From positions 248,001-312,000 of the forward strand of contig NZ_AHMN02000004.1 in the NCBI RefSeq assembly GCF_000243695.2: a stretch of 64,000 nucleotides of DNA, given 5' to 3'. The notes under the pieces were generated by a model. The model did not search any database, was not told where the DNA came from, and saw nothing but the letters and a program-made list of their open reading frames with translations. A program made the position numbers and the translations under genes. This DNA is from Leptospira kirschneri serovar Cynopteri str. 3522 CT (GTDB lineage: Bacteria > Spirochaetota > Leptospiria > Leptospirales > Leptospiraceae). Positions 38,648-48,039 of the stretch are shown one piece after another; positions within the stretch are counted from its first letter, which is position 1; each line of letters starts with the position of its first letter.

Positions 38648-40234
38648 ATGGATTTTTATAAGATTGCTAAAGAAGAATATGATCAATATATTTATCTTTG
38701 TAATAAATCATTTGCAAAATCTTCTTCATGGTGGTTTGTTCCTTCTTCTTCAAGAGAAAGATTTGGAACTAACGTTCAGGAAAGATACATTGAATGGGTT
38801 CGAAAATTAAGCAATCCTAATGAATTAAATTCCCAAGAGAAATGGTTTAAAATTACCTTTAAAAGGATTTTAGTCTACAAAACGTTTCTTTATTTTATTA
38901 AAATATTGATGCTTTTGTTTTACCATGCACTAAAGAGTTTTTATAAAATTATAAGAAATACAAAAACCGATTTTGATGTAGTTTTCGTTAGGCCACTTCA
39001 CCCCTTAAAAGTAGATTTTAATGAGAAAAATATTTTTGATCATTACTTTGGCGAATTGCCGAAATTGATGAATCAATTACGAAAAAAAGTCATAATTTTG
39101 GGTCCGGCAGATCCGGGTATAGAATGGGAATCTACTCTTTTTGAAAAAAAGGATTTAGAAATTTCTAATTTACTTAAATACTTTTCTTTTTTATCATTTT
39201 TGCAATGGCTTTTTGTAAGTATTCGTGAGTATTTTTTGAGATTAAAATTACCTGAACCTTCTTCTAATTATACGAAAATTTTATACGAGTTAGTTTCGGA
39301 AGAATTTAGAGAATCATATATAAGAAGGCTTTTAGGAGTTGCTTATTATTTTTCTTTTACAAATTTTCTTAAAAAGAATAAGAAATCTATAATATTTCAT
39401 ACTTATGAAAACAATCCATGGGAGAGGGCTATAGATAGGGCATGCCAAGAAAATTCTCATCTTGTACAAAAAAACTTTGGTTTTCTACATTGTTCGATTC
39501 TTGAATCTCATAGAAAATACAGGTTACTTTATGATGAATGGGACTTAAAGCCAAGCCCAGATACAATTTTAGTTACAGGCTTGAATGCAAAAGAAATTCT
39601 AATGAAGTTTGGTAGTTATAAAGAGGATCATATAACTATTGGTTATGACTTACGAGGGCCTAATCTTTTTAATATAAGAGATAAAAATAAGCTAAATGGA
39701 AAAATAAAAACGGTTTTAGTTTTATTAGAAGGACTGAATACAATGCCAAAACTACTTAAATTAGTTATGGATACAATTTTAAATATTCCTGGCAAAACAA
39801 TTCTGGTAAGATGTCATCCTGTATATCCAATTTCAAATCCTGAATTTAATTTAATTAGAGAAAATCCTTTATTTCAGAAGGTTATCGTTTCAAGCAATGT
39901 ATCTTTAGAAGAGGATTTGTTAAAGGCGGATCTAGCAATTTATAAAGGTTCAACTTCGGCTCTTTATGCTGCGTTTATGGGAATTCCGCTATTACGTTTT
40001 CAAGATACTTGGTGGTCTTCTGATGATCCATTAAAGTATTGTACTGCTTTGAAGAAAGAATTTAATGATTCAAAATCCTTGTTGGATGGAATTTCTTTTT
40101 TTGAGGATATGAATTTTCGAGAATATCTTTCAGAGAAAAAAATTGCGAAAGAATATATTTTAGAATATATGAAACCTTATAGAAAAAGTGATTTAGAAAA
40201 ATTTGCAAAGGATATTGTTTTTTCTTCTAAATAA
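38648..40234 (+). CDS. Surface carbohydrate biosynthesis protein, probable GT-B transferase
   Basis: This 528-residue protein has a basic N-terminus, a hydrophobic helix near residues 78-98 and a two-lobed body. Segments such as VVFVRPLHPLKVDF near 115, FHTYENNPWERAIDRAC near 255, NFGFLHCSILESHRKY near 283, ILVRCHPVYPISNPEF near 380 and LAIYKGSTSALYAAFMGIP near 425 resemble LIC13510-type (TIGR04326) and other surface-carbohydrate transferases. There the late segment lines the donor site. Flanked by the KdsB-like and KdsC-like genes (3 bases downstream), it is a candidate transferase for the CMP-linked sugar. That link is inference. Confidence 0.6.
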   Translation: MDFYKIAKEEYDQYIYLCNKSFAKSSSWWFVPSSSRERFGTNVQERYIEWVRKLSNPNELNSQEKWFKITFKRILVYKTFLYFIKILMLLFYHALKSFYKIIRNTKTDFDVVFVRPLHPLKVDFNEKNIFDHYFGELPKLMNQLRKKVIILGPADPGIEWESTLFEKKDLEISNLLKYFSFLSFLQWLFVSIREYFLRLKLPEPSSNYTKILYELVSEEFRESYIRRLLGVAYYFSFTNFLKKNKKSIIFHTYENNPWERAIDRACQENSHLVQKNFGFLHCSILESHRKYRLLYDEWDLKPSPDTILVTGLNAKEILMKFGSYKEDHITIGYDLRGPNLFNIRDKNKLNGKIKTVLVLLEGLNTMPKLLKLVMDTILNIPGKTILVRCHPVYPISNPEFNLIRENPLFQKVIVSSNVSLEEDLLKADLAIYKGSTSALYAAFMGIPLLRFQDTWWSSDDPLKYCTALKKEFNDSKSLLDGISFFEDMNFREYLSEKKIAKEYILEYMKPYRKSDLEKFAKDIVFSSK

Positions 40235-40237
40235 AAA

Positions 40238-40804
40238 ATGAATTTTCTTTTTAAAACAGCCTTTTGCTTTTTGATGAAAAATAATTCCGTCCTTAAAAAA
40301 CTAAAATTAATTGTCATCGATGTAGATGGAATTTTAACCGATGGAAAATTATATTATAATGAACATGGAGAATTTTTTAAGACATTTGACGTAAAAGATG
40401 GTCTTGGAATTAAACTTCTCTGCAAAGAATTAAATGTAGCGATATTGAGTGGAAATCCTTCCAACATCATTCATGTAAGAGCAAAATCTTTGGGAATTAA
40501 ATATTGTATGGTTGGAATTGATGATAAAAAGGCGAGTTTACAGTCTTTAATGAATCAATTGGGAATTTCTTTGCAAGAGGTTGCTTATATTGGAGATGAT
40601 ATAAATGATTTACCGGTTCGTTCTATTACTCAACTGTTTATATGTCCTTCAGATGCTCATCCTTCAGTTAAAAAAGTCGCAGATTTAATTTTAAAATCTA
40701 GAGGGGGGAATGGTGCTGTAAGGGAATTTGCTGACTATGTTTTAAATGCAAAAGGAATTTTAGATAGTTATATCCTTCAAGGATTCTTTGAAAAGAATGT
40801 TTGA
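40238..40804 (+). CDS. KdsC-like HAD phosphatase
   Basis: This 188-residue HAD-superfamily phosphatase of the KdsC type has the nucleophile motif VIDVDGILTDGKLYY near residue 28, FDVKDGLGIKLL near 55, AILSGNPSN as motif II near 70, the Lys region DKKASLQSL near 98, and the acidic motif AYIGDDINDLPV near 115, ending GGNGAVREFADYVL. Motif II in KdsC reads TGR; here the Arg is Asn. The predicted role is removing phosphate from the ulosonic-acid phosphate made by the KdsA-like enzyme. A shorter start at ATG 40274 is possible. It follows its neighbour by 3 bases. Confidence 0.83.
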   Translation: MNFLFKTAFCFLMKNNSVLKKLKLIVIDVDGILTDGKLYYNEHGEFFKTFDVKDGLGIKLLCKELNVAILSGNPSNIIHVRAKSLGIKYCMVGIDDKKASLQSLMNQLGISLQEVAYIGDDINDLPVRSITQLFICPSDAHPSVKKVADLILKSRGGNGAVREFADYVLNAKGILDSYILQGFFEKNV

Positions 40805-41530
40805 ATAAGCTGCTCATAGCAGTTAAAAATTTAATTCGACTTACGACTGGATAAAATAAGTTAAAAAAATACAGACTTATTCATTTAATAATTTATATTT
40901 GAGAATTCAAAAAATGGAATGAACTTCTGTAAAATCGAAAAACGGTAATTTTCAAAGTCAAATTTTCGCACGAAGTTGGCTGTACAAGTTAAAAATTTAT
41001 TTTATTAAGATTTCTTAAAAAATAAAAAATAGAATCTTTACGTTTTAGTGGAAACTTTTTAAACAAAAACAATCTCTTTTGCTTAAAATTAAACAATAGA
41101 GTTGTTGAAAAATTAATTCTTGATCTGTTTGTATTGGATTGAATGGACAAATTGTGAAGCAATTTTACTAATTTTCACTATGGAATTTTTCAACAACTCT
41201 AATAAAATATCCAAAATTCTGTTTCTAAACAAGAGTTTGTCTAAAAATTTATAATACCTCTTCATATAAAAATTGTAGTGAAGTAGTTTTCATTTAACTT
41301 TAAAAAATTAGATAATGAAACTTTTTAAATAAAAGCTATAGTTGCTAAAAATTTTTTACATTTGAAAGCTTATTTCGAAACTTTATATAATTTTATTTTT
41401 AATTAATTTGTAAATTTCTGCATTGCAAGTTTGAGACGAGTCTTTAGTCGCAAATATATAAATTTTTTTGCATTGAAATGTTTGATAATAATTTTTCAAT
41501 AGTTCTACTTATTTTAATTTAAAAAAATCA
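40805..41530 (+). other. Noncoding gap with one inverted-repeat element
   Basis: No gene is visible in 726 bases. The one clear structure is the TA-flanked inverted-repeat element at 41099-41199. The remaining DNA is AT-rich with many short runs; the promoter of the GT2 gene at 41531 should be near its right end. Confidence 0.55.
41099..41199 (+). repeat. TA-flanked inverted-repeat element (MITE-like), copy 2
   Basis: A 101-bp stretch begins GAGTTGTTGAAAAATTAATT and ends TGGAATTTTTCAACAACTC, flanked by TA at 41097-41098 and 41200-41201. The ends are the same as copies 1 and 3; the interior matches copy 1 loosely. No ORF inside. Confidence 0.82.
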
Positions 41531-42475
41531 ATGAATAAATTCAAAAGTAAAGATATTTGCGTGCTTATTCCTACAAAGGATCGCCTTCATAAAATTAAAA
41601 ATCTTTTAAATAGTCTTTCTATTCAAACACTTACAGTTGGTCGAATTATTGTGGTTGCAAGTGGAAGTGATATTCGAAAAGACATTTTGAAATTTAAAGA
41701 TAAACTTCCGATAGAGTATTTTTTTTGTGATCCTCCTGGTCAAATTCGCCAAAGAAAAATGGGTGTTTCAAAGTTAACTAAAAAAACAAAACTTGTAGCC
41801 ACTTTGGACGATGATATTATCTTAGAGCCCGATGCAATAGAGAAAATATTAAATTTTTGGAATCAAGTAGAGCCTGAAACTGCAGGAATTGGATTTAATA
41901 TTACAAATATGGAAACTCATAGATCCAGTTTTTGGAAAATTTTATTTTATCTCAGTTCAAAACGACCAGGAGTTATTTTGAAAAGTGGTTTCCCAACTTC
42001 CGTTACAAATGTGAAAGAGAATATCAAAACGGAATGGTTAAATGGAGGGGCGACTACCTGGAGACAAGATATATTAATTGCAAATATTCATAAAAAAAGT
42101 ATTGATGCTAAATGGGCACCTTGCGAGGACCTAATTTTCAGTTATCCAATTGGAAAGATGTATCCTATGTATGTTTGTGCTGAATCAAAAGTAATTCATG
42201 ATGATGTACTAATAAGCCAGCTTACTTTTTCTCAACTTTGGTATCGAGGTGAGATTCTTTCAATTTGGATGATTTTTTTCGTTTCGCAATATTCAGATTT
42301 AAGCATTTTTAAATCTTCGATAGCTCTGTTTGCAATTGCATTAGTTAATATATTCAAATATTCTATTTTATTTAAGTTTAAATTGCTTGGTATGGAGTTT
42401 GGTAGAATTAAAGGGCTTTTTTTGGCTCTTGTCTCAGTTTTAAAAAAAAGGGAATTATCAGATATTTTGTCTTAG
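41531..42475 (+). CDS. Family 2 glycosyltransferase
   Basis: This 314-residue GT-A glycosyltransferase starts DICVLIPTKDRLHKIKNLL near residue 6, has the donor-binding acidic triad VATLDDDIILEPDAI near 95 and EWLNGGATTWRQDI near 170, where an acceptor-side Asp/Glu follows (WAPCEDLIFSY near 200). The last 100 residues contain two hydrophobic stretches that may anchor it to the inner membrane. It adds a sugar to the growing unit; donor and linkage cannot be read. It stands alone between noncoding stretches. Confidence 0.83.
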   Translation: MNKFKSKDICVLIPTKDRLHKIKNLLNSLSIQTLTVGRIIVVASGSDIRKDILKFKDKLPIEYFFCDPPGQIRQRKMGVSKLTKKTKLVATLDDDIILEPDAIEKILNFWNQVEPETAGIGFNITNMETHRSSFWKILFYLSSKRPGVILKSGFPTSVTNVKENIKTEWLNGGATTWRQDILIANIHKKSIDAKWAPCEDLIFSYPIGKMYPMYVCAESKVIHDDVLISQLTFSQLWYRGEILSIWMIFFVSQYSDLSIFKSSIALFAIALVNIFKYSILFKFKLLGMEFGRIKGLFLALVSVLKKRELSDILS

Positions 42476-42695
42476 AAATCTTTAGGAGTTTGATTAGTTT
42501 TTTATAAGATTTTTGTTTATCTAGAGTTATGAAAAGTTGTAGATTAAATTGTAACTTAGATTATTCAAAGATAATTCTTATTATCCAAAGTTGTATAATA
42601 AAATACTTAAGCTTTCGTTTCTAAGCAAATAATTTGTCTGAAAGATTATTGTGTCCTATTGTATAAGAAGCAGTAAATATTTTATAATAGAGTTA

Positions 42696-43560
42696 GAGCC
42701 GGTCTCAAAGCTGGTTGTACTTTTGAATCGTAATTATTTACTTGTGAAATGGACAAATATTATTCAGAGATACCGGATGCACTTTGGAAACAAATAGCCC
42801 CATTGATCCCGAAAGAAAAGGTAAATCCGAAAGGAGGTCGTAATCGTGTACCAACACGATTAGTAATGGCCGGTATCATCTATCGAATGAAAACAGGCTG
42901 TCAGTGGCGTGCCATTCCCAATGAGTTTGGATCTGGCCAAACTTGTCACAGAAGATTTCAAGAATGGGAACGAGCAGGAGTATTCAAAAAGATTTATAAA
43001 TCTATTTTAAAATATTATGATGTAAAGAATCAGATAGCATGGGACTGGGCTTCGATGGATTCAGCAATGGTTAAAGCTCCCAAAGGGGGAGCTTAACTGG
43101 GAAAAACCCTACAGACCGTGCCAAATTAGGGGTTAAACGGCATATTCTTACAGATGGAAATGGAATTCCTTTGGCAATTACATTGACTGGAGCTAATGTT
43201 CATGATAAACACGCTGTAAAAGATACGTTGAATTCAATCCTAATATTTTCCGGAAAAAGAAGAAAGAAACCAAAACATCTTTGTTTAGATAAAGGATATG
43301 ACTTTAAAGATACAGAAAAATTAATTAGAAGAAGAAATATCCGGCCTCACATTCGAAGAAGAGGCGAGAAACCATTGATCGGTAAATATAAAGGAAAGCC
43401 TCGAAGATGGGTCGTTGAAAGAACTAACAGTTGGCACAATCGATTCAGGGCTATCCTAATTCGTTGGGAAAGAAAATCTGAAAATTATCTTGCATCTCTT
43501 TATCTCGCAAGCTCTATCATTGCTTTTAACTTTTTTGATAGGTAGTTTTGAGACCGGCTC
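42696..43560 (+). mobile_element. IS5-family insertion sequence, 865 bp
   Basis: The ends are inverted repeats GAGCCGGTCTCAAA (left) and TTTGAGACCGGCTC (right), flanked by TTA on both sides (42693-42695 and 43561-43563), a 3-bp target duplication. The interior encodes one transposase in two frames. It differs from the IS at 6314 in ends and protein sequence. It lies between the GT2 gene and the methyltransferase at 44271, without breaking a gene. The clean ends suggest recent insertion. Confidence 0.92.
42749..43545 (+). CDS. IS5-family transposase, probably made by -1 frameshifting
   Basis: The first frame (42749-43096) gives PDALWKQIAPLIPKEK, YRMKTGCQWRAIPNEFG and WASMDSAMVKAPKGGA before a stop. 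In the -1 frame the protein continues LTGKNPTDRAKLGVKRHIL and ends at 43545 with LDKGYDFKD and RRWVVERTNSWHNRFRAIL. The shift point is AAAGGGGGAG at 43082-43091, a typical slippery run, and the joined product of 265 residues has the DDE residues in order. Programmed frameshifting is known in this IS group, so the element may be active. An undamaged copy is otherwise indistinguishable from a one-base deletion. Confidence 0.82.
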
Positions 43561-43643
43561 TTAGTTGTTTAAGGTTTTATTTCTAAATGTTATCTTTGTA
43601 TTCGAATTTGATAGTAATTGTCATGCAGAGAGCTATTGATTCC

Positions 43644-43895
43644 CATAACCTTACCCACAAGTTGAATAGGATTTTAGAATAAGAAGGCTCAAAAACGCAC
43701 ATTTTTCAAGTGTTCCGACAAGAATGAGTCTTTTTACTTGCAAAAAGCATGTTTTTCTGATAGAGAAAAGTCTTCCGAATTTCTCCACCTCCGCCCCCAC
43801 CCAAAAATAAGGGCGGGAACTCAGTTTTACAGAGGATTTGTCGTAATTCCCACAGATTTAATATTGAAATCTAAATACTTGTGGGTAAGGTTATG
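43644..43895 (+). repeat. 252-bp non-autonomous element with 18-bp inverted repeats
   Basis: The ends CATAACCTTACCCACAAG and CTTGTGGGTAAGGTTATG are perfect inverted repeats. The same nine bases, ATTGATTCC, stand on both sides (43635-43643 and 43896-43904), a clean target duplication. The interior has no ORF; it contains a G/C-rich patch near 43790-43820 unlike the surrounding AT-rich DNA. It is best read as a MITE-type element moved by a transposase that makes 9-bp duplications; the partner is not visible here. A decayed relative may lie at 60036-60180. Confidence 0.85.
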
Positions 43896-43904
43896 ATTGA
43901 TTCC

Positions 43905-44270
43905 TGGTTACTATTCAAAGTTGTATAATAAAAAACCTAATATTTTGGATTCAAATGAGCTTTTGCAGTAAAGATCGATATTCTGTTATGTATTTATCAA
44001 CAGTAAATCAAATTTCTACATAAAGTATTGTTTGGCGAGCAGAGACTGAAAAATTCATTTTATATTGATTCTCTTAATTTGTTTGTAGATGTTTTCTTAA
44101 AATCAGTTTTAATGAAAATGATTGTATAATCTTTTAATATATTCAATTTCTTGTAAGTATTTAAGTTTTTTTCATATTTTGAAAGTATGTTTAGTGGAAT
44201 TTTTTCACTTATTGAATGTTCGAAATAATGAAGGTCATAAATTAGAGAGTTTAAAAGAATAAGAATAAGA
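43905..44270 (+). other. Noncoding AT-rich gap
   Basis: No gene is visible. AAAGTTGTATAATAAAA near 43918 repeats a sequence near 42589 on the other side of the IS. The promoter of the methyltransferase at 44271 is probably in the right part. Confidence 0.5.
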
Positions 44271-44996
44271 ATGATAATTGAAAAAAGATATACTGATGGA
44301 TCCTATTTGCAAAAAAATCCAAATTGGGATAGAGAAGATTCTTCTTGGAAAGTAGAGCAAGTGAGTAAAATTCTTCGAAAGTTTGCTATGAAACCAAAAA
44401 CAATATGTGAGATTGGTTGTGGGACTGGAGATAATTTGTTGTATATAGGGAATGAATTTGTTCTTTCTCAGTTATTTGGTTTTGATATTTCACCACAACT
44501 TGCCCCTTTTTGGAGAGAAAATATAAAAAATAATTCACTGAAAAATCGTTTAAAGTTTTATCTAGGTGATTTTCATTCATTGAATAAAAAAAAATATGAT
44601 TTGATTTTGATGTTGGACGTCTTTGAACATGTGAGAGATCCATTTACTTTTCTTGAAAAGTCTTTAACGTTTGCGAAATATTTTGTTTTTCATATCCCTT
44701 TAGATTTAAGTGTTCTTGCAGTCTTAAGGAATACTCCTTTATTGAGTGTTCGTGAAAAAGTCGGTCACTTACATTATTATACTAAAGATTTAGCTTTGGA
44801 AACGCTTAAAGATTCTGGTTATGATATCTTGCATTGGGATTATACCCAGGCTTCATTATCTTCTCCAAATCGATCTTTAAAAACAAGAATGATGTCAGTT
44901 CCTAGGAAAATTTTCTATTGGTTTCATAAAGATTTAGGTGTTAGATTATTGGGAGGAGAGACACTGATAGTACTAGCAAAAGCGAAAAGTTCTTAA
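44271..44996 (+). CDS. SAM-dependent methyltransferase
   Basis: This 241-residue class I methyltransferase has SAM motif ICEIGCGTGDNLLYIG near residue 44, LFGFDISPQLAPFWREN near 68, and LILMLDVFEHVRDPFTFLEK near 107. The C-terminal part reads GHLHYYTKDLALETLKDSGY near 165, typical of bacterial sugar or polysaccharide methyltransferases. It would methylate an O-antigen sugar; the position is unknown. No partner gene is adjacent, since it is isolated between noncoding and relic DNA. Confidence 0.8.
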   Translation: MIIEKRYTDGSYLQKNPNWDREDSSWKVEQVSKILRKFAMKPKTICEIGCGTGDNLLYIGNEFVLSQLFGFDISPQLAPFWRENIKNNSLKNRLKFYLGDFHSLNKKKYDLILMLDVFEHVRDPFTFLEKSLTFAKYFVFHIPLDLSVLAVLRNTPLLSVREKVGHLHYYTKDLALETLKDSGYDILHWDYTQASLSSPNRSLKTRMMSVPRKIFYWFHKDLGVRLLGGETLIVLAKAKSS

Positions 44997-45699
44997 TTTT
45001 CAATTTCATTTGGAAAGATAAATACCTATTAAGTTTTTAAGATCAAAGCTAAAGAAGAAAATAAATAGACCGTGTTATGATCTGTCAAATAAATGCAGTG
45101 GTTTGAGGGAATCAATCTTAAACTTTTTATTAAATTCGCTTTATTCATTCTTGTAAAAATGAGTAATCCGAATAAGAGCTCAAAAAAGATAGCTCTGTGA
45201 GATTTGAAAAAAACAAAATATACTCAAAGATTTAAAGAAAAAAGAAATCCGTTTACTTAAGAAAAACTTCATATTGCTATAAAATAACTAAAGAACTTGA
45301 AGTCAGTAAGCAATCAGTGATGAATTAGAGTGATCAATATGAGAAAAAAGGATAGAAGTGTCAAATAAAATAGGATTAGCAGCGGACCGTCTAAGTTAAC
45401 GCTCAAGCAAAAGAAAGAATTAAAAAGAACATATTGAAAGATCTAACAAGTTAAGTTGTCCAAATGAACTCTAAAGAATTTGAGAGAAATATTGTTTAAA
45501 AAGACTGTTCACTTTTATGTGACTACTTTACTTTGGGAAAATTGAAATCAAATGCGAGTTTTTTCAAAAGTTATTGAGCAGGCTGATGTATTTAGATACT
45601 TTCTTTTATAGGATAGTAGCTATGTATGACATTACATCTAAGTTTGAATTGATTCTCACAGGAAGTATGTTCTTCCAATGTTCTATTTTATAGAAATTG
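44997..45699 (+). pseudogene. Probable decayed IS630-type transposase remnant in noncoding DNA
   Basis: No intact gene lies in this 700-base gap. Between about 45270 and 45460 broken frames give TKELEVSKQSV, a helix-turn-helix start, SDQYEKKG, and in another frame PSKLTLKQKKELK, an order seen in the N-terminal region of IS630-family transposases. The catalytic domain is absent or unrecognisable. The assignment rests on short segments with many stops and could be wrong. The rest of the gap shows nothing further. Confidence 0.35.
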
Positions 45700-45786
45700 C
45701 TTACTGATCTCTATAAAATTGAGTACTGTTAATTTTATCACAAAACACTGATTCCATGCAAAATATTAGGTACTTTATTATATAAT
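45700..45786 (+). repeat. Dispersed direct repeat, copy 2
   Basis: This is the second copy of the sequence at 33665-33749, ending in TACTTTATTATATAAT at 45771-45786, next to the start of the frame-broken membrane gene. Confidence 0.7.
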
Positions 45787-45787
45787 T

Positions 45788-47333
45788 GTGAGTAATATTA
45801 AAAATTATAAAGAAATGAGAAATAGTTTTTTAGCAATGAAAGAATATAGTAAATTTTGGAATAATCTATATACACTAATATTGGAAAATCGAAATGTTTC
45901 CCTTATTGTGTTCATTCTTTGTTTTATATTTTGTATAGGATGTTATAGTTGCATTCAAACGGTTTGGCATTTAGGTGCAAATTTTAGTTTGTTGTCATAT
46001 TTGAATTTCTTTTTAATTGTAGCTTTGGTCGGATATTTTTTTACACGGCTATTGAAGATAGATATAAATTTAACAATTCAAATTTTATCAATTTTTGCTA
46101 TTTATTTTACAATCGTTACTGCTCTTTTTCTTTATTCTCATAAAGATAATTTTGCTACTACATTTCATTTACCGCCTGGTTTCGAATCAATTGACCCAGG
46201 TCCTGTAGAAGGAAAGCAATTTTTTTTTGATGGGCATGCTGACTTTTGGGCTTTATCGTGACGGGATAATGAACTACACGATGAATAGAGTAGGGATGGA
46301 GGAAAAAATAGCTTATCTCTATTCGGTCTTATATAGTTTAATGGGTGGAGATAATCAGTTTTATATAATTTCTTTTTTAATGTTCACAAAATTGTTTACA
46401 GTATTTATTGTAGTGCATTTTCTAAAAGAATATTTAAACCCTAAACATTTTTTTTGGCTTGTACTCATGATTTTTATCATGCCAGATGAACTTGTAGCAA
46501 CTCACTTAGGACATAAAGATGTTATAGTAACGTTTTTGATATTTATGATTTTCTATTTAAATTTTAATGCTTTAAAGGAATTTAGAATTATTAAATTACT
46601 AATTTTACTATTGCCGTTAATTGTAATGGCATTTGTAAGAAGTGGTCTTGTTCTTGTAGTTGAATTTCTAATATTTTTTACTTTATTTCTTTGGCATAAA
46701 AAAAGGAGTAAAATAACGGCATCGTTTATACTTTTGCATTTTTGCGTCTTTATAATGTTTTTATTTTTTTCTGATTTTATGAGTGGGCATTTTCAAAAGA
46801 AAATATTTGAAAAATTTTTCGATAAAATAATAAGCGGAGATAACATTGGCCATGGTAGTCCTTCATATACACAAGATTACTTTATTTATAGAAATAATTC
46901 AATTACGAAAAAATACTTTTCTAATATTAATATATATAATATTTATTTATTACCTTTAAAATCATTTGCTTATTTCATTTCTCCTTTTCCTTTGCATAAA
47001 TTTGAGTTCCGATGGAATTGGTTGATTAGTATAGGAACCTTAATAAATATATTTTCAATACCTTTTTTTGTTGTTGGCGTATTTTATGCTTTTAAAAGCA
47101 AAAATAGAATTTTTCTATTTTCGATTATTTATTTTATTTTTTTATCATTTGCAGTAGCAATGGCTGGTCCATTTATTCATGAAAGATATAGAATTATGAT
47201 ATTACCTTTATTTTATAGCATATCGATTTATGGAAGTTTCTTGTCTACTGTAAGGTATAGAGTTTATTTATTTGAAATTGGGGGCGCCCTATTGATTTTT
47301 CTTTATCTAGTTTATTACATTTTAAAAGCTTAG
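45788..47333 (+). pseudogene. Polymerase-like membrane protein gene with a frameshift
   Basis: The first frame (GTG 45788 or ATG 45815 to 46261) encodes two or three membrane segments and ends at GHADFWALS. The second frame, open from 46227 to 47333, continues with GLYRDGIMNYTMNRVG, LGHKDVIVTFLIFMIFYLNF, FVRSGLVLVVEFLIFF and GPFIHERYRIMILPLFYSI, with eight or so further membrane segments. A one-base deletion between the T9 run at 46220-46228 and the stop at 46259 joins them into 514 residues. Topology and the HKD and RSG stretches suggest an oligosaccharide polymerase (Wzy-like), but the family is not certain. Probably inactive here. Confidence 0.6.
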
Positions 47334-47560
47334 CGGTTCTTAGATAAATAAACATTTTTATTCTACTCAGAACTATAAAATAAAATACCGAGTATTTTGT
47401 GTTGAGACAAGGTTTTACAATAAAAATTTACGATACTCAATTTGATAGGAATCAGTAATACTGAATCTCCTAGCGATAAAAATTCGTGGCACTAAATTTA
47501 TAATAACTTAGTAGAATGTTTGAGAATAATCTTTTAAATTGACGCTATCAAGAAGACTGT

Positions 47561-47941
47561 TTGGTGGACTTCATTGGAATGATTCCTTCTATAATATTTC
47601 CGGAAAAATTTAAATATATTCAGGCCGTAACTGAAATGGGAAAACCAATCAGTGTATTTCAAGGAACGACTCATAACTATGTAGAATTAATGGCAAACTT
47701 TGGATTGATTGGTTCTATGATTTTTATGTTTTTATTATCTTTAAGTTTGAATTTTCTAAAAAGAAACGAGAGTTTGTCCGGTATTTACATAGCGATTTGT
47801 TCTTTTCTTCCTTTTTTCTTTTTTAGAGATCTTCCAAATACTTTAATTAAATATATATTTGAATTCACGATCATTTTAAGTATTTTATTATATTATTCTA
47901 ATTTTATAATTATCAAAATTAAAAATAAAATTATTTCTTGA
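47561..47941 (+). pseudogene. C-terminal fragment of a Wzy-type O-antigen polymerase
   Basis: This 126-codon frame encodes PEKFKYIQAVTEMGKP and then the diagnostic THNYVELMANFGLIGSMIF, the periplasmic-loop motif (H-N-x-Y/F-x-E ... G) of O-antigen polymerases/ligases, with three membrane segments after it. A full polymerase has about 400 residues, so some 270 N-terminal residues are missing. Nothing in the 227 bases upstream (47334-47560) encodes them. It is a deletion relic next to another broken polymerase-like gene. Confidence 0.65.
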
Positions 47942-48039
47942 AATAACGAGATTGGTTGATTTTGGTTTGAGTAATTTATAATTATTTCTTATGTTTAACA
48001 GTATTAGTTTATTTTTATAACTTAATTTAAATTTTCGCA

